A program made the position numbers and the translations under genes. Positions 23,465 to 39,200 of a stretch of 64,000 bases of DNA are shown here, one piece after another. Location of the stretch: NCBI RefSeq assembly GCF_026151205.1, contig NC_087072.1:4512084-4576083 (forward strand). Reading direction: 5' to 3'. The notes under the pieces were generated by a model that ran no database searches, had not been told where the DNA came from, and saw nothing but the letters and a program-made list of their open reading frames with translations. Numbering within the stretch: the stretch's first letter is position 1; the number at the start of each line of letters is the position of its first letter. The DNA comes from Bolinopsis microptera (taxonomy: Eukaryota; Ctenophora; Tentaculata; Lobata; Bolinopsidae).

Positions 23465-24159
23465 GGGAGGAATCGACTCAGCCGAGACAAATTGTGATAA
23501 TCTGTTGTGACCTGGACCACCGCCCTTTCTGTCAGCGTGGTGAAAATGAAGGCCTGAACCAAAACACTGAATTCAAGAGAACAAAATATCGTTGGCTTAG
23601 ATAAGAATCATAAAATAAGTTTATTTTTATTTGATCGCATACATTGAAGATATTTTTCAAGTCTTCCTTTATTTTCGATTTTTATCTTCCCAGAATTCAT
23701 TTAAACATTAAAGTATCGTGTGTAACTTTAATCTTTACTTTTAGTTCATAGTTTTCGTGTTTTAGTAATTACAAATTATCGAAGAAAAAGCATTTATTTC
23801 ACTCCTTATCAGAAGAGAAAAAGATCCTTTAATCAAGAGTTTTAACAGTTACTTTTTCTGATAGCCTAAATGGGAGGTTACATTTTTTTGTTGGAAGATA
23901 ATTGCACAGTCATGTTTCTCCTCCCAGTATCTGTTAAGCTGAGTTTGATTAATAGCCTCTTTCCCAATGATATTCAAAGGTCTGATCTTTGTTATAAATT
24001 AATTCGCTTCTAAATGCATTCACGGACATTTCATGACATTTAGAGACTGTAGATAAACCTTGTTTCAGATTTCTGTTGATTTGTATAGATCTTACACTAT
24101 ACCATATTACCATTATATATTTGATTTGTTACTGTAGAAGTAATGATTTTAAATTGGTT

Positions 24160-24165
24160 AATAAA
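24160..24165 (+). promoter_or_regulatory. candidate tetraspanin polyadenylation signal
   Basis: AATAAA about 700 bp downstream of the tetraspanin stop. It is a consensus hexamer only. Confidence 0.35.
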
Positions 24166-27098
24166 AACATGAGCTTGGCGTATATCTCGAACCAGTGGTG
24201 ACGTCTATAAATACGGATTATGAAATGGGTTCAGTCAGGGCTGACGCAATTTGGTTGTAATTGACCTGTCTTTTGGAGGGCCCCTAACGGTTTTGTAGAA
24301 ACATCTAACTTAACTTCTGGACAGACTTAGTATAATAGGGGATCTAAGTACTTTCAAATAAAGGTCACTTTCAAAAACTTAATTTAACAACGTGGATATG
24401 ATGCGGCGTCACATCTTCACATAATATGCGCGGCTCAATCTACGCACGTGGTACAAGCTGAGGAAACCAATATCATCTATCAAAATCGATCCGCGCCCGA
24501 CGAATCATACACTACCTACCGTAGCAATCAGAAGGACTTTCTACAAAACTGTACCAAATAAGATGGTCGAAAATCAAGTGTTTTAAAAAATAACATGGAA
24601 ATACAAATTTCTTGAAACTTTTGTGGTTATATTTTCTTGTGTTTGAAGTAATATCTCAAAATTGGCACATAGAAATTCGCCCAAACTCGTACAGATTGTT
24701 CCTATTATTGTTATTTTACTATTTGGAAATTTTAAAGAAAATTTATCAACCCGATCTCGAGATAAATGCCTTGGTACCAAATATTGTACCTTGGTACAGT
24801 TTGGTACAGAAAGTCCAACTCATAGCAATAAAGCATATTGTAGGGACTGACAATGGGAGAATGGTGAATGGAGTGGGGACAGACTTTCACTGTTTATCCC
24901 TCATAAGTACCGCTGTCAGTACATCATGAGCATATCATGCAGTCTCAATCCCACCTCACTGTCAATTCTGGTAATTCGGCGACTAATGTCTAATTGGGAA
25001 CAATTGATCGGATCCCAAGTCTCGAATTCCCAAAATTGACAACTTAACTGTTCCACGTGTTTCGGTGGACCTTAGTGGTCTTTGTCGTGGACCGAGTAGA
25101 GTGCTCATTGAAGCAAATGATCTAAAGATTACGGAGAATCTATGGCAGAATAAGTAAAACACGTGATTTGAACAATCCAAATATTAGAGAATAAAGCAGT
25201 TTGTGACTTCGAAACGGGGATAATGCCTACTTCTCAATTAAAGTGTAAAATTTCGACTTAAGAGTTTTATAAAATATTGGAGCTCCAAATTTACGGCATC
25301 GTTGAAAAGAACTGATACTTTTTGACAACATTATATGGTCACTATTTTCAGTTGATAGGCCCAATCTTCTTTATGATGAAAGTAGCAGTAGGTTATTACA
25401 TAATTTTCTAAAGTAACTGCAGCATTCAACTGCAGTATTCTAAGTAGACATTATCCATTTTGTACTTTTACAACTTTTGATATATACAAGTAGAATTGAA
25501 CAAATTAACACAGTTTTCAAAACTTACCTTTCAGGAATCGTAAACTCTTAACATCATAACAGTTATCACCGTGTAAACTTTGCTCCGAAACTTGGATTGA
25601 TTCAAAACTGTATTTCGTACGATACTTATTAAATATAATAGAAACTTGAAAACTTTGCCAGTTATATATAGTAAATTGTTTAAAAAATTCTGTATGACAA
25701 ATGCTACCACAAATTACAATACAAGTTGAAAAACTCTAGGTGTTGTGCCTACGATTAGGAATGTGCGGAATGGGAGAAAAGGTGGAATAATTTAATGGTG
25801 GGTCGTTACTATAAAAGTAAGGCACATTATATCATAAATTAAAAATCAAAACTCTAGATATATCAAAACCTTTGGTAGCATTAAAAACATCGATGTATTC
25901 AGAATAGGGCAAGATAGCAGAAAATTTGAGGTACAAATTTCCAATTCTAGTTTATTCTCATGAAAATGTAGATTCATATCCAAATAGGTCTATTCAAAAA
26001 GTGAATCGGTATTCCCCGGCCAAGAAATCTACAGTTGATCACATGATTCGACCCATGCAGACAAATATTTTTGTAAAATGTTGCCAATTTCGTTTAAATT
26101 GTGTTATTAGTTTTTGTTATTTTGATATCCTAGAAAAGAAGCTGTCAGTCAACAATTGGCAACATTTCAATTTTGTATCTTTACGGCTTAAATAACAAAT
26201 AACAAACCATTAAGCTATTCAGAAATTCTGCTCTTGACTCATCAAATAATAATACATTTCTAGTTAACATTAATTTTGGTTGATGTAGGTATTATGTATC
26301 ACGTTTAGAAAATACTTCGTGTCCACCTTTAATAGTCTACGATACAATAACTATGTCCTTCCAGGAATTCAACATTTTGAAACAGATAACATCTTTTTTA
26401 TAGCACATTGGAAACTCAAGTTTGTGTCCCATTTAAAAAAAACCCTTTCCATAATCTCAATAAGTTACTAGGCTAATTGTTTGTCTATCACCAAGTTCAT
26501 AAGTTCGCAGTTATTTGGGCCAAATGAGTAGCGATCATCTTAACACTGCCACCAAAATACGAACACAGTTTTCACACACGGGTTGCACCTAACACTTAAC
26601 ACTCTTCATAACTTATAAGAACTTTAAAAATTAAAAAAACTTAAAAACATCCCGACGGGAAATTATTAGGTTAACCGCTATCTAGGGGATTATATTGTGT
26701 AGTCTGACTGTGGGTAAACGGTGCACTAACAGCTAAAACTCGGTCAAGAACAGAGAATATCCTCAAATCATACAACAAAAACAGGGAAAACAGTATATAA
26801 GTCCGGTTTCTCTTTTAGGTACGTGATCTACGTAGATGGTGGGACAACATTGGTCAAATTCCTTTCACACGGCTTGAAGTTGAATCGTCTCTCTTTCACA
26901 ACTCAATCAATTATTATTTCATATTATTCAGAAAGATAGAGAGTCACACACAGTATAAATCGATCTATAAATATCCTTCTGTAACAAAGGGGAAAGCTTA
27001 AAAAACTTTTTAAATTTATCAAATATACCCCGATCTGACACCTCGTTTCTTGTCATTTTGAAACGTGTTTTCTGTGACAATAGTCCGCAAGAGAGCAG
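24166..27098. other. convergent intergenic region, no gene seen
   Basis: It lies between the 3' ends of tetraspanin (+) and cyclin D copy A (-). AT-rich, with short degenerate TTGGTACAG repeats near 24770-24810. No coding signal. Confidence 0.4.
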
Positions 27099-27254
27099 TT
27101 AGCACCCTTCCATCTCCAGGAGATCTTTGGGGGTGTGCATTGGTCCGGGAGACTTCTCTCTTGACTGGAGGGGTTCGACATCCACATGTGGCAGGTCCGT
27201 CCGGTTAGCTGCTATCAGAGTTCGTACCTTACTGTGTATCACCGCTAACTCGTC
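27099..27254 (-). CDS. cyclin D copy A exon 6
   Basis: 51 codons plus TAA after TTTCAG: DELAVIHSKVRTLIAANR..., ending HTPKDLLEMEGC. Thr304-Pro lies 10 residues from the end, close to Thr286 in the 295-aa cyclin D1. Confidence 0.85.
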   Translation of the reverse strand, partial: DELAVIHSKVRTLIAANRTDLPHVDVEPLQSREKSPGPMHTPKDLLEMEGC

Positions 27255-30200
27255 CTGAAACAAAGATTTTGTTTTTAAACTCCAACGCGAAAAAGCGAGC
27301 ACACACGCGGACCCGGATTAGTTAGACAATATCTATAAATTATTCATGACACATATTATCTAAGCTCCCATCGTTATGGATTATCAGCATATCACCAACG
27401 TCTGAGTGTCTGCTTCCAGAGCAAACTGCACTGGCCTCGCGACCAGAAGTGTACGTATCAACCAGCGCTTTCACCCGACTGCTTACTTCACTCATCCGGG
27501 AAGCGTGTGTAATCTTTTCCGAGACACGCGGATTTTCTCAAATTAGCCCCTTTGAGGATACATATCTCGGAGTCTTCTCTTATGGCATGCTCTATGAAAG
27601 TATGGTGAAAGCACGACCGCACCCCAGATTGTGAAGCCGTACACTCCGCACACGAATAATAAGATCAGAAAATATTTTAAGTAGGGATCACGCGAGAGTG
27701 TTAAAAATGACTCGAACCAGCAAAGAGTCTGGTTCCTAGAGACGATATGGTGGTCGGAGGATGATGCAGGTGGTGTTACTGGTGGGATGGTTAGGGTACC
27801 AGAGGGAGCATGTGGTGGTAAGGTGCCAAAATGGCAACTCCTTGTCAACAAGTCCGGGCCTGAACAAAGTGGACACTCCACATTCTCTCACTACACCCGG
27901 AATATGGTGTGTTGTGGTGGAGTTACGTAAACCCCTAAAGTGACGTGTAAACTGTAAAGTTAACCCCCGGTGTTTGGTATTAGCTGATTGGCTCCCAATC
28001 CCCCCACACACACACACACCTCACCGGCCCCTTGTTTAACAGTCATGTTTCAAGACACCCCAGGGAGGAGGGCCTCCACTGTTTCCTGCACCACAATACA
28101 CTTTCAAATATCATCACCATTATAATGAAACTTGGTTTCTTATAATACTTTCGCTTAATACTTAGCCTCAGGCTTCTTTGGAAAGGAAAGCAAAAGTACT
28201 GTCTGTCAAGAAACCGGGAATGTTCTAGATAAAAAGGTACGGTCTTTCTGGGGAATGACGGAGGGCCTCACCTCAAGACCCAATTTATTGATTAGAATTA
28301 CTCTGCTCTGGATCTACAAACTCGTATGGGGATCTAGGTTCCCAGAATAGCTCCAAACTTCAAATAATAAGACAGTGGGCCATTTGTAGACTACTCAGAC
28401 TTAGATTTGCAATATATTTTCATTATTAGTCCAAACTCTCTTGCACACGGTTTATTTATTTCAGGCACACAAGAAGCTGGCTCCCAGCTGTGGAGCCGTA
28501 TCCTGCTAATTAGCAACTCAATTTATACTCTGGATTGGGTTTCTCTGCTGTAATTTCTCTGAAAACTTTACCAACGTGTCACTGTGAAACTGGAGACCAT
28601 GACACCTTGACAGCTTCACACCCAGCACCTTGAACCCACATTGGCTCTAATTGCAGGAGTAATTTTCAGATAATTGGGTGCAATTGGATGATTTCCTGGC
28701 TTAATTATCGTAAGGAGGGGCTAGTTGAGGAGGTTAGACGACAAAACGCACCTCGAGGGGATCTCCGTGGTACAAAGGACACAATATCTGATGATTGGCA
28801 TGTGAAAAGGAGCCCACTATCAACCCACTATCATCACTCTCCTCCCCACATACACTCTATCACTTAATACCGGGGCCCAGCCCTCTATCTCCCTTTCGTG
28901 ACACTATGTTCTATCCTACATAGTAACTGCATGGTGAAACTCCAAACGTAGCTTTCATCACCCACTATCCTTTACTTTCCCGCAACTTTCACGCTTTACG
29001 GGGTGACCCATATAGATAGTGTATTGTTAATGTTAGCAGTGCTATACTGCTGCTATACTGCAGTGCTATACCATGTATACTGCTGCTATCGACTCATTAA
29101 TTAGGTTGGGGACGAGTATCAACTATCAAGTTCAAGTTTCAACAATGTATCAATGTAGATCATATCTAGCGGCTTTACAAGCAATAATGACCCAACCCAA
29201 TAGCAATGCCGGAACCAACTCCGTCATTGCTATTTTCTAGGTTTCTTCCCTTCTCACACTATAACTCTTAATCACAAGATTTTAATGTAATTCTACAGCA
29301 ATTTCGAGCTTCTAGCAGCCAGCTTTGCTGTGAATTAACAAGACATTGTTAATTAAAACTAACAAGGATTAAGCTAATGATTGACTAGTTAGAATGAGGT
29401 TAGAATATGAGAATATGACACTGAATCTGTGTAAAGATATATTTGGATAAGGTCTAAGAATAAGGAATGAGAGATCTACATTGTAACACACATAATAATA
29501 ATGTGCTGAATAAACTGACGCTGAGTCTCATTATATACAAAATGTGAAAGTATTATCTCGACATAGAAGCATGGAATTCATTTTGCGCCTAGGTAGTTCC
29601 CACAAGGATTCTCCAAACTATTTACTCTATGGAAATACAAATAGTTTGCATTGTATTAATAAGTTATGACAAGAATCTGAAGCATTTATAGCCATTTATT
29701 TGCCGTGATTCGTATGAGGTATATGCTCTCACAAATTGTTGACGTAGTCCTCTAATGCCGACATTTCAAATCAATAACAAAAAAGAAAGATACCGAGTTC
29801 CACATAAACGTGAAAAACTCAGATTGCAGAAGCGTCCGTCTGAATATACTGAAGAAAGTTTATCAACAGAATAAAGTAAGGTAAAACACGCTAAATAAAA
29901 TAAATAAATAAATAATAAAATAAAGGATTTCTAAACTAACCTTGTTGATATCAACGAAGTGGCTCATCAGTTCAGGGAGAGTCCGTCGCAGTTCCATGTA
30001 CTTGGAACCCAGGGCGAATATGGCATCGTAGAGACATCCAGTAGCCATCATCGTACTGGAGTGCGGCAGAAACATATACTCTGAAATGGTTAAACTTTTA
30101 TAAACAGTTCCAGTTTGTAGAGGTATTTTGAGCAGAATGTTGCTGATCAAAATATTTAAAGGTCACGTTATGGTCAGATTTTCGCCATTTAATCGTCACG

Positions 30201-33200
30201 TACGGCGACAAACTGAGTTCCTGTAGGTCGCGTTTGCAGAAACTTTTACTAGCACTACAGATTTTCCGCCAAATTGAGTTGAAGCCTTTTTCTATTGATA
30301 TTAGGGAATAGCCGAATTAAGTATAGACATATCAGAATTCCCATAATAATACTCCGATTTCGGAATCATTCCTGTCAGGAAATCTTTGTATTTTGAAATG
30401 CATCAGATTCGTGGAAATATTGGGTTGAAGCAATGACACTTGTTTGGTGGTAATACAATATACATTACATAGGGGGAAATAGTTGACACATTTTCATACA
30501 TGTAAAGTTTATTCGGAGTGTCTTGCTCAAGACACACGTGTCAAAAAATTCGGGTGTAACAGACTTTGATCGTTCTCACAAGGATTCTTCTGCAAACATA
30601 TTGATACAATCAAGAAGTTGTTCGGAAGGTTTCGAGATTCATGTGATTATTGTCTTTCTTCGTAATAAGATTCAGGTGATTACTGTCCTTCTTTGTAATA
30701 AGATTCATGGGGAAGGTTAATGACAATGTGTTATTAGTGAAAATATTTTCACCCGTCTCTACAGAAAATTATAAATAGATGCTAGCATCACTCGTAGCTA
30801 TGTAAGAATAAAAATTTGCTTTTATCGATCAGATCGTATTTTGCCTGATTTTACCGATCGAAATTGTTTTAAACAGCAAATTACTGAAAAATTGTAGAAG
30901 TAATAACTCAGTTGGGTTAAAAATATGTCATACTAAAATTTGTAGCAGAATTTCAGTCCGACACAGGAAAAACTCGCCTTCTTATTGCGCTCATATTACA
31001 GTCTTGTGCCTTCAGCATACCCAAATAATATACTTATCTTGCGCTAAAAGGTCCGCTTTCAGCTCGAAAAGAAACGGGGACTCAATTTAATTAAAGTCGA
31101 TATTGTGCTAAATATTGTGTTTATTTAGCACTGATCAGCTAGTGCAAAATTTGTTTCAATAGCACTTAGAGCATGATTGAGCACATTTGATGCATGAAGA
31201 TTGGAGAGCGCAAAAAGTTTCAGCCTGGAGGTCCCGCAGATGCACATTTATTGTTGTTTTGTTCCGAGATAATCCAACTAGGCCAAATTAACAATGAAAG
31301 TTTCAAAATTTGAGAAGAGTCCTGGCGCATGCACGTTATTCAATCAATCGTAATTCATTTATTGATTCTCGATTGATAGTTGATACCATGGTTCATTATT
31401 TATTTGATAGACTAATCTAATGGCCATTAGTCTATTACATAATAAGTGACAAGGAATCAGTTAAGTTAAGGAATTAGTATCCATGATGATAGGAGGGCTG
31501 GTTTTCGTAACCAAATTACCGTATTATATCAGTATCATGAGGGACGAGGGTTGATTAGCAAATTTGAGAAATCAGAAGAGCATGATAAGTACAAACTTGT
31601 CAGTCGTGGAACTTTGGGACCAAATCCAACTCAAATCCGACAAATCGTATGGAAAAATGCCAATCAAACCACATCCGTGACTTGTCCTACTTCTTATAAT
31701 TTAACGGTTTTTTATTTTATTCTATCTTTATTTGAAATAAAACTGTTATTTCGTTCGTGACAGGATCATTATGAGAACTTGCATATTATGCGGACAAAGC
31801 CCTGAACAATATGGACGGAGAGACCAGTAATTACAATAAATATTGAGTTCCAGGGTCGGGTGGGGCATCCGGCTTTCTGGACACGCAAAGTTATTTTCAT
31901 GGTGACAATGCATCCTGGAATACACACATGCTACGTCTGAATGTATGTACAGTACCGAGAGCGGTGGTTCTTGTAAAGTCTCAAGATCTGCGAGATCATT
32001 AACAACATTGAAACGAGCTGAGGTAGTTATTGGGTTATCCCTCTCATTAAACTGGGACACGTTAGTTTCACGTGGCTATTAATTGCCCTGTAGCAGCAAT
32101 TCAGAACGCTAACTGGATTAACTTCAACTCAAATGAGTAAGGTAGATGAAACCTACAACATTTAGATTCTTTACTGCGGCATCATCAGAGTCACTTCATC
32201 TCGTACAAATACCTTAAATTAGGGTACCATACAGATGGGACCCTGTGAATTCCAATCGAGGCCTAGGCCAGACAGTGATAAATCCATGATCGTTTTTCTT
32301 TGTTAATACAATTGATAACCTAGCTTTGTTTACAATGAAGAGTGACAAAACTTCCATTTTGTTGACAAGAATAGACTAGTACTACCCGGTACAGGGCCGA
32401 TACCTTCCTCTCAATTGAGAGGAAGAATGGAGAACCGAGCCATAAAGTGATGCAGCCTTTCTACTTAGTTCCTACACAAAGGGGGGCATTCAAATTAAAC
32501 CCCCCAACTCCCCGATTAAAGATAGGATCACTTGCATCCAAGAACAACGATCTGAACAATGTCAGCCCTCAAAACATCCACGTGCATGGTCCTCTGCAAA
32601 GTTATTTTCACGGCCTACAATTTGGTGGAATAGCTATTGTTAGATTCTGGGTCAGTAATTATAGATAACAGGAATTATGATCCGCGGTGGACCGCACCTC
32701 ATTACCAAGACAATCCTTCTTAGTCTGACGACTGTAGTGGTTCAATGACATATTCAACTTATCCACATATCATACTGCAGTAGGTTTAACCAATTCCACC
32801 TCGACAAATCTATTAAACAGAGTGTATGTATTGTTATGGAAATCCGTGACCACCGAAAGCTCATGTGGCACCGGAAATATTAATCAAGTGCACGGTCTAA
32901 AAGAAAGACTAAAGACAAGTTGTGAATCTTTTGTCAGTGCTACTGGTACGGCTCGCAGAGGACCTTAAAAATAATTGTAGGGCAGCAGGAGCCACAACGT
33001 GGCTCTGCAGAAGCAGTTACGTTTTGAAAACTTGCAATTTGCAGAATGACAACATAGAAAGTTTTGTATTTAAACAAATTATCTCCAGAAGAATGTCCTC
33101 CATCCTTTGTTGTTTCGTTAAAAGCTCAATTTTGAAGGCTCGATTATTAAGAAGGCAGTAGCTAATAAACTGACCATTTTTTAATTATCCTTATCCGAGC

Positions 33201-36200
33201 AGTTATATCATTGTATGTGTAATATTAGAAGAAAAGGATATAACATGGTATAAGCTAGCTGTTGCTAATTTAAACCATGATCTGTAAAATGGAACTAGCA
33301 GAAAAGGCCTCCATGAGGAATTAAGATTGGTTTGACGGAAATAGAGCTCTTCATGAGGATTTACATTAGTGATAGTGGCTCTGGCAATGGCCAGACATTT
33401 CATCTGATGTGACAAGTCATCTTAATAGTTATCAGTGGCTACTGCCAATCTAAGACAGCTGACTCTCTGTCATAATGAGGCAATCTGATAAGCTATTAGC
33501 AATCTGATAAGCTATTAACAACTCAATCAACCCCTAATACAGTTTTAATGTAGCTTCAGCTTGAACCGTTGCCAGACTGATTTGGTGGCTGTAACGGCCT
33601 GCATGCGCTGTGTCTCCCAATAAAGAGTAATAAGTGGGCAATTCATAGTGACGGCGATGGTAACCGTTAAAATGTTCACATGTGACCCACTTGAACGGTG
33701 GGTCAGAACAATTTACCAGATAACGGACAATTTTCGGAGCTCTCTCAAGCGGCGGGGAGCTATTTAGTTAGTGTGTGACAGAGAGAGGTTGCTTTCCTTG
33801 TTAAAATCATGTCTAACCGACCATCAAATGAGAGGTTGAAATTGCTGGACTAAGTCCCTGATCATTGGCCAATTCATCACATAGAATCTGTACCGTCACT
33901 GCAGGGCGAGTAAATCTCGTCTGTAGTGCGGTCAATGATCCTTGGTTTAAGCGAGATTTGCCTACTTTAAACGCAGATTACTGTCCGACATGGTCCGGGC
34001 TAAGATGACACAGACACCTAATCCATCGAAACTCAGCCACTTCATGACTCGCAGTTTGAATATTTTACATAATCAGATCCCTCTCTAGTGCGGCGGCAGA
34101 ACATAAGTTAAATATTTAGATACTAAGTCTGATTTAACTGAATAGTTTAAACTGAGTTGTTAATCTCAATCGCAGAATTATAAAGAAGTAGTACCTGTAC
34201 AGCACATGTTTATGAGGGTTCTGGCGTGGTAAGTTACTCGGCTCTTAACTTGATCTGGTATCGGGAGTCTGTGGAGGAAGTGGTCTAACAGGTCGTGAGG
34301 TAGCACCGCGCTCGTGTCCCAATTCAACATGTTCAGTATTCGCAGCTCCCAACTCTGAAGGTGATTCTGATTTAGTTTTGTGAAATAGTGATAACAGTAA
34401 GGGGAAGGCATGTGGATTTATTTTGAGTATCTGTAAGTTGGTTGACAGAAGACTGTTGGGAGGAATGTTGAACTGATATACCAATCTGGATCCATTTACA
34501 AGTCACACGCTAACCGATACAAAAGTGATCGTATCTAGATACAAATTGTTTGATCCAGACAGTTTTGTGGTAACTGGCAATAGCATGCACTATTTCCCCC
34601 CAGTTACTGCCGAATTATGACACTGCGACATCTACCCAACTGGGGTTTCGTTATTTGGAAGCCTGCTATTGGCTGGCTGCACCAGTTCCGTGCAGTGATT
34701 GGATAATGGATATCGTCACCCTGACAAACTGCACTTGCGGCCGGGGGCTTCTCATGGGCAATTCCAACGCAGCTTAGGAGTAAATGGATTATGATATAAA
34801 AGTTGAAACCCAACTCTTTAATGGCATTACATGAGGGGAGTGGAGTTGTGTCAATGTACCCGATCAGAAAGTCTGAAGGAAACACCAATGCACTCACGTA
34901 CCTACTTGAACATTACCACATCTTATCTGTATTATACTAGCCTGTATTCTGGGTTGAAGAGCGGATAAAGCTAGCAATCTTGACGCCGTCAATTCTTGTT
35001 CAGTTTCACTACCGCTAAGCCGAGGGTACATACTACACACACGTAAACAATTGCTAACATTGATGCCAGTTTGGTCAATGACTCGAATGCTTCGATGTAA
35101 TGCAAGCGGTTCAAGGAATTCGGAAAGATTGAATGTTTATATTCAACCCATTGACGTTCTTAATATTATAGAATGTTCCCATTGTTCAAGAATATTCACA
35201 TAGAGCCTCGGTATTATACTATATGTTTTAGAAAACTCCAAAAAATGTATGCTCGTTACGTTGAAGAGCAAAAAACTTCCTCTCAAGTCTAGCAACGTTA
35301 AATAGATGATGGACTAAAATTAAAGGACCCTAGCTAGACGGCACGGATATGTTATATTATTGATAACGTAATGAAGTTTATTTTTTCTTACATTTCGGTT
35401 GCGAATACGATAAGGCACGCAAACAATTTCCAAGAATACCTTAGACAATAAATTCAAGAATGTGGGAGACTTTGATTACAGTAAGGTTCGTAATAAATTC
35501 AATACGTTGAGTACATTCATTCATCTATAAAGACACATTACATTGATTCTACCTCGATCTCCAGAAAATCTAGAAAACTCCTAAAGTAAACCTGCCGAAT
35601 TTCAAGGTCATGGTTTTGGGGTTGAACAGTAGTCGGCTAATTGTTGCGCGGAGCTAGAGTTGGGTTTCAATTAAACCACTTGTCGGGGGTCCCATGAGAT
35701 GATGAAATGGACCACTCCACCAGGAGCTTAGTCGCCCTCTCTGCACGTGCAATCTCTATCACCCTCACTTCTCGTTACATCAACATATTTTCAGGTCGAC
35801 CCCAAACAAACGGCCATATTGAGCCTATTTGAAATTGGAAGATGATGACATTGAGAATGATGTTGAGGGCACGTGCAAACTCCTTCATTAGCGGCCCTAC
35901 CTAAAAACTTAATTATCACTTTGAATTCGACCCAGTTGAGAGGGTCTAAAGACCGTTAATCGACAGTAATCTAATGTTAAAACGAGAACGAGCATTAGAC
36001 ATGTAACTATGCCCAGCATTCATTCTCGGCCGACCCATGTGGACAGGTATAGAGCACGACAAAACACAAAACTCCCCTGATTTTGTGTCACATGAATCTG
36101 TCCTCAGGGTTCCTCGACGGAGGCAGCTACCTGAATATATCGGGAATAAGTAGTTCCATTAAACGCCTTATGGGAGCCCAGTCTGCCGACCAATGATATC

Positions 36201-39200
36201 ACACCTCCGTGCTCAGGTGACCAATCAGCAGGCTCAGATTTGTCACGTAGCTACAATTTCTCTGTTGGATGGGATGTCCTGCTGAATTATTCAAGAAGGA
36301 ACTCGGTACTAAATACCTGGATATGCCTGTCGTCATGGTAACTATACCCTTGTCAAGACATAAACTGGTTGGGGACAACCCTTTCTCCGATAATATATTC
36401 CTCACAATTATTAAACTACCGGTTGGTTCCCAAAATAGGGATTTACAACGTTGGTCTAATTTGTAGCAGAGGTAACCAGAAGGCAGACTAAACCTAACAC
36501 AGGGACCTCGGCACAGTGTGAAGTACCCTGACCATCGTACCGTTACCAACTAGAATTGTAGATGAAGCAGTGTACCAGAACCTTGATCCGCACCGCTCAC
36601 ACGCCAGCTAGATTGGAGAGGAATAGTGCGGTTCTTCAGAACACTAAAGTAGGACAAGGTTCGGTGCTCACCTTCCTAGCACAGACTACTTTTACAATGC
36701 TCAACTTTCCCATGACAATAATAACATTTCCTCACAGAAAAGTGAAATTGGTAAAGCAACACAGATTGAAGCCTTAATACGCTTCAAACAAAGGGACTAC
36801 CCACACTCAAATTGTTTGAAGCGATCATCTGATGAGTGGTGATGTAAAAGGACATGTAATCTACAGTCGTTTAGAATGTTTACAAATTTAACGACTCAAG
36901 TTCAGACTCAAGGGCAGACTTGAGCTCTCTGACTTTAAATCGCGAACTTTGAAGACATCTGTAGATCTGAAGATCTGAACTTAGAGGATCGTGGACCTGG
37001 GCAAGATCAACCATGTCGACACGCATTGATCATATTTCCTAGACTATTTTAATCAAAATTGATATTTCATTAGGGTGATTATAACCATCTATCATGACCG
37101 TTTGGGACCGTGTAAGCTTGTTTTTACCAATAAAAGCAGAGCTTTTCGCATGTACACTGGCAGTCAAATAAACGCTTAAAACAAACACGTCTTTCATTAC
37201 CTTAATAACAATCGATTGACTGTCAGGACAGATATATACTATCTCATCAACTGTCATCATCAAAATAAATACCAGGTCTCCCCTGAAAGTTCTACCAAAC
37301 TGTTGATGGAGCTAAGAAGGGTCGGAGTCAGCTTGGTGACGGCTGGAAAGCACAGGTCCTTAACTGAGCCCCTGGAGCATTACACCCAGCCACCATGCTG
37401 CTCTTCTAATGAGACCAGACTGTCCCTCCGCAAAGTTATTATGACGTGTAGAGGTGGGGAGGTAGTGTTGGTACCAACTTGCTTGCTTGTTCACCTTTTA
37501 AATTGATCACCGTCTTGGAGCAGGCTTCCTAACATGGGGTCTGGCGACCTGCATGGTTGATTTTACCATGGATGGTTGATATTTTCGGTTTATGTCCTCT
37601 GAGAAAGTGGATCAACCTATATACCACTGCAGGCACATTAATAGAGACCCAGTGAAGATGGAGTAAGTAGGAGTTCCATTAATACAGATTGTTGTAGGAA
37701 ATGTGGTGGTTGTTAAATTAATTCAAGTTACCAGCACAATGAACCCACTTCACGTTATCCTAAGGGTCATTGAGCGTGCTCGGAGAATAAGCAACAGCCC
37801 CTAAGGGTCCCTGAATCACGCCAAGAGCAATTACCATCCATGTCACGTGATCAGTGGTTTTAAAACCTCATTGGTTGGCTTCAGGAGTTAAAGATGAGTG
37901 GTTGGTGGTCGCGATGTAGGAGCTGACTTTTTAGTTATAGGAGAACTGAGGTGACTTAAGTACACTGCTGAGCCTTCACTGTCAAGACTGATGTAATAAC
38001 TAGTTGTAGATGTGTATAAAATGAGGTTTAGGTATGGTAAGATGGTGTCACCAACCTTAGCAGTCCACCCTCGCACAAAGGATTGAGGATCACGAATATT
38101 GACTATTGAGGTCCCCCTTCAGGAGCAGCATATCATTTAGTTACATAGTTAATAAATGTAATTAAGTATTTGAGATAAGGTCTTCTGGAGTAATGAGAAA
38201 AAGTGAAGGTTATAAAACCTACACCGTGTGTTTTTTATGATACAAAATGTTGTGGCGTCAGAATAGTCAATACTAGTGAGACCTTCTCAGTGTGATAACA
38301 AACTATGTCAAATTAGTTCCCAAGTTTCATCACATATTCAGAAACCCACTCCGATCCTTGTCCACATAAATGTACAACAGATAAGACAGAATGTATCTCC
38401 GTTATCAGCTATTGATCACATTTTAGCAACTTCATGCTGCTAACAGCCCCACAGCCGGAAATCATTGGTCCTCCCCATCCACGTGACCAATCAACTTGAT
38501 CTCATTGGGCTGTCCCATCGGATAAATTACCTGCAATGATGACAGGCTTGGGCATAATGCGCTGTGAAAACAGCGATACAACTTGTCACTGTATTGTATG
38601 GCCCACTTCCCGAGCCCGGATTGGTGGTCAGGATGGCCTGATCTCCGAGGATTGGCTGACCTGGAGCTCAACAGGTCGCCGAGCTACATTTAACACTTTG
38701 GTTTTAATGAGGATTGTCCGGGCCCTGAGGTTGTGTTGAGCACGTGTAGATGGGCTGCTAGCCAACTCACTCAGCACTTCAGCTCGCCGAGGATATTTTC
38801 ACACTTGGCACCGGATCAATCCTCTCACTGAACACCAAATAATCACCTACATGGAACTTACCAGGAACCCTGGGGTAATTACTAAATATAGCCCTCGTAA
38901 ACCGTAGTCTAACGTGCACGTACGCTCTGTGAATGGTAGCCTAAATAGAGGAGGTAACGTCATCCTTAGATCCTGAGACGGAAAAGTTTAGACCCCGGAG
39001 AGGATTACAGATTTCACAAGTTGTTATTTTGGAGGGTTAGGTCACATTGCCACTTCTATTGTAGGACTCCTGGCAGGGAAGGGAAACAACGTACCGGACC
39101 TACCAAACCTGTGATCGAGATTACGTCACATTGTTCACTGACTACTGATCTCTGTGAAGGGCATTGGATACTGATCTAATCTTCCTTCGTAACTATGACT

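Noticed and set aside
27543-27881. 112-codon minus ORF with a hydrophobic segment (YFLILLFVCGVYGF)
   Set aside because: One possible membrane helix alone is weak evidence. There are no homologous features or splice partners, and it lies just downstream of the cyclin D copy A stop codon, outside its coding exons.
34245-34484. Overlapping minus ORF in another frame over cyclin D exon 4
   Set aside because: It is a shadow of the cyclin D exon.
36199-36549. 116-codon minus ORF in cyclin D copy A intron
   Set aside because: Irregular composition, no recognisable motif, and no matching exon neighbours.
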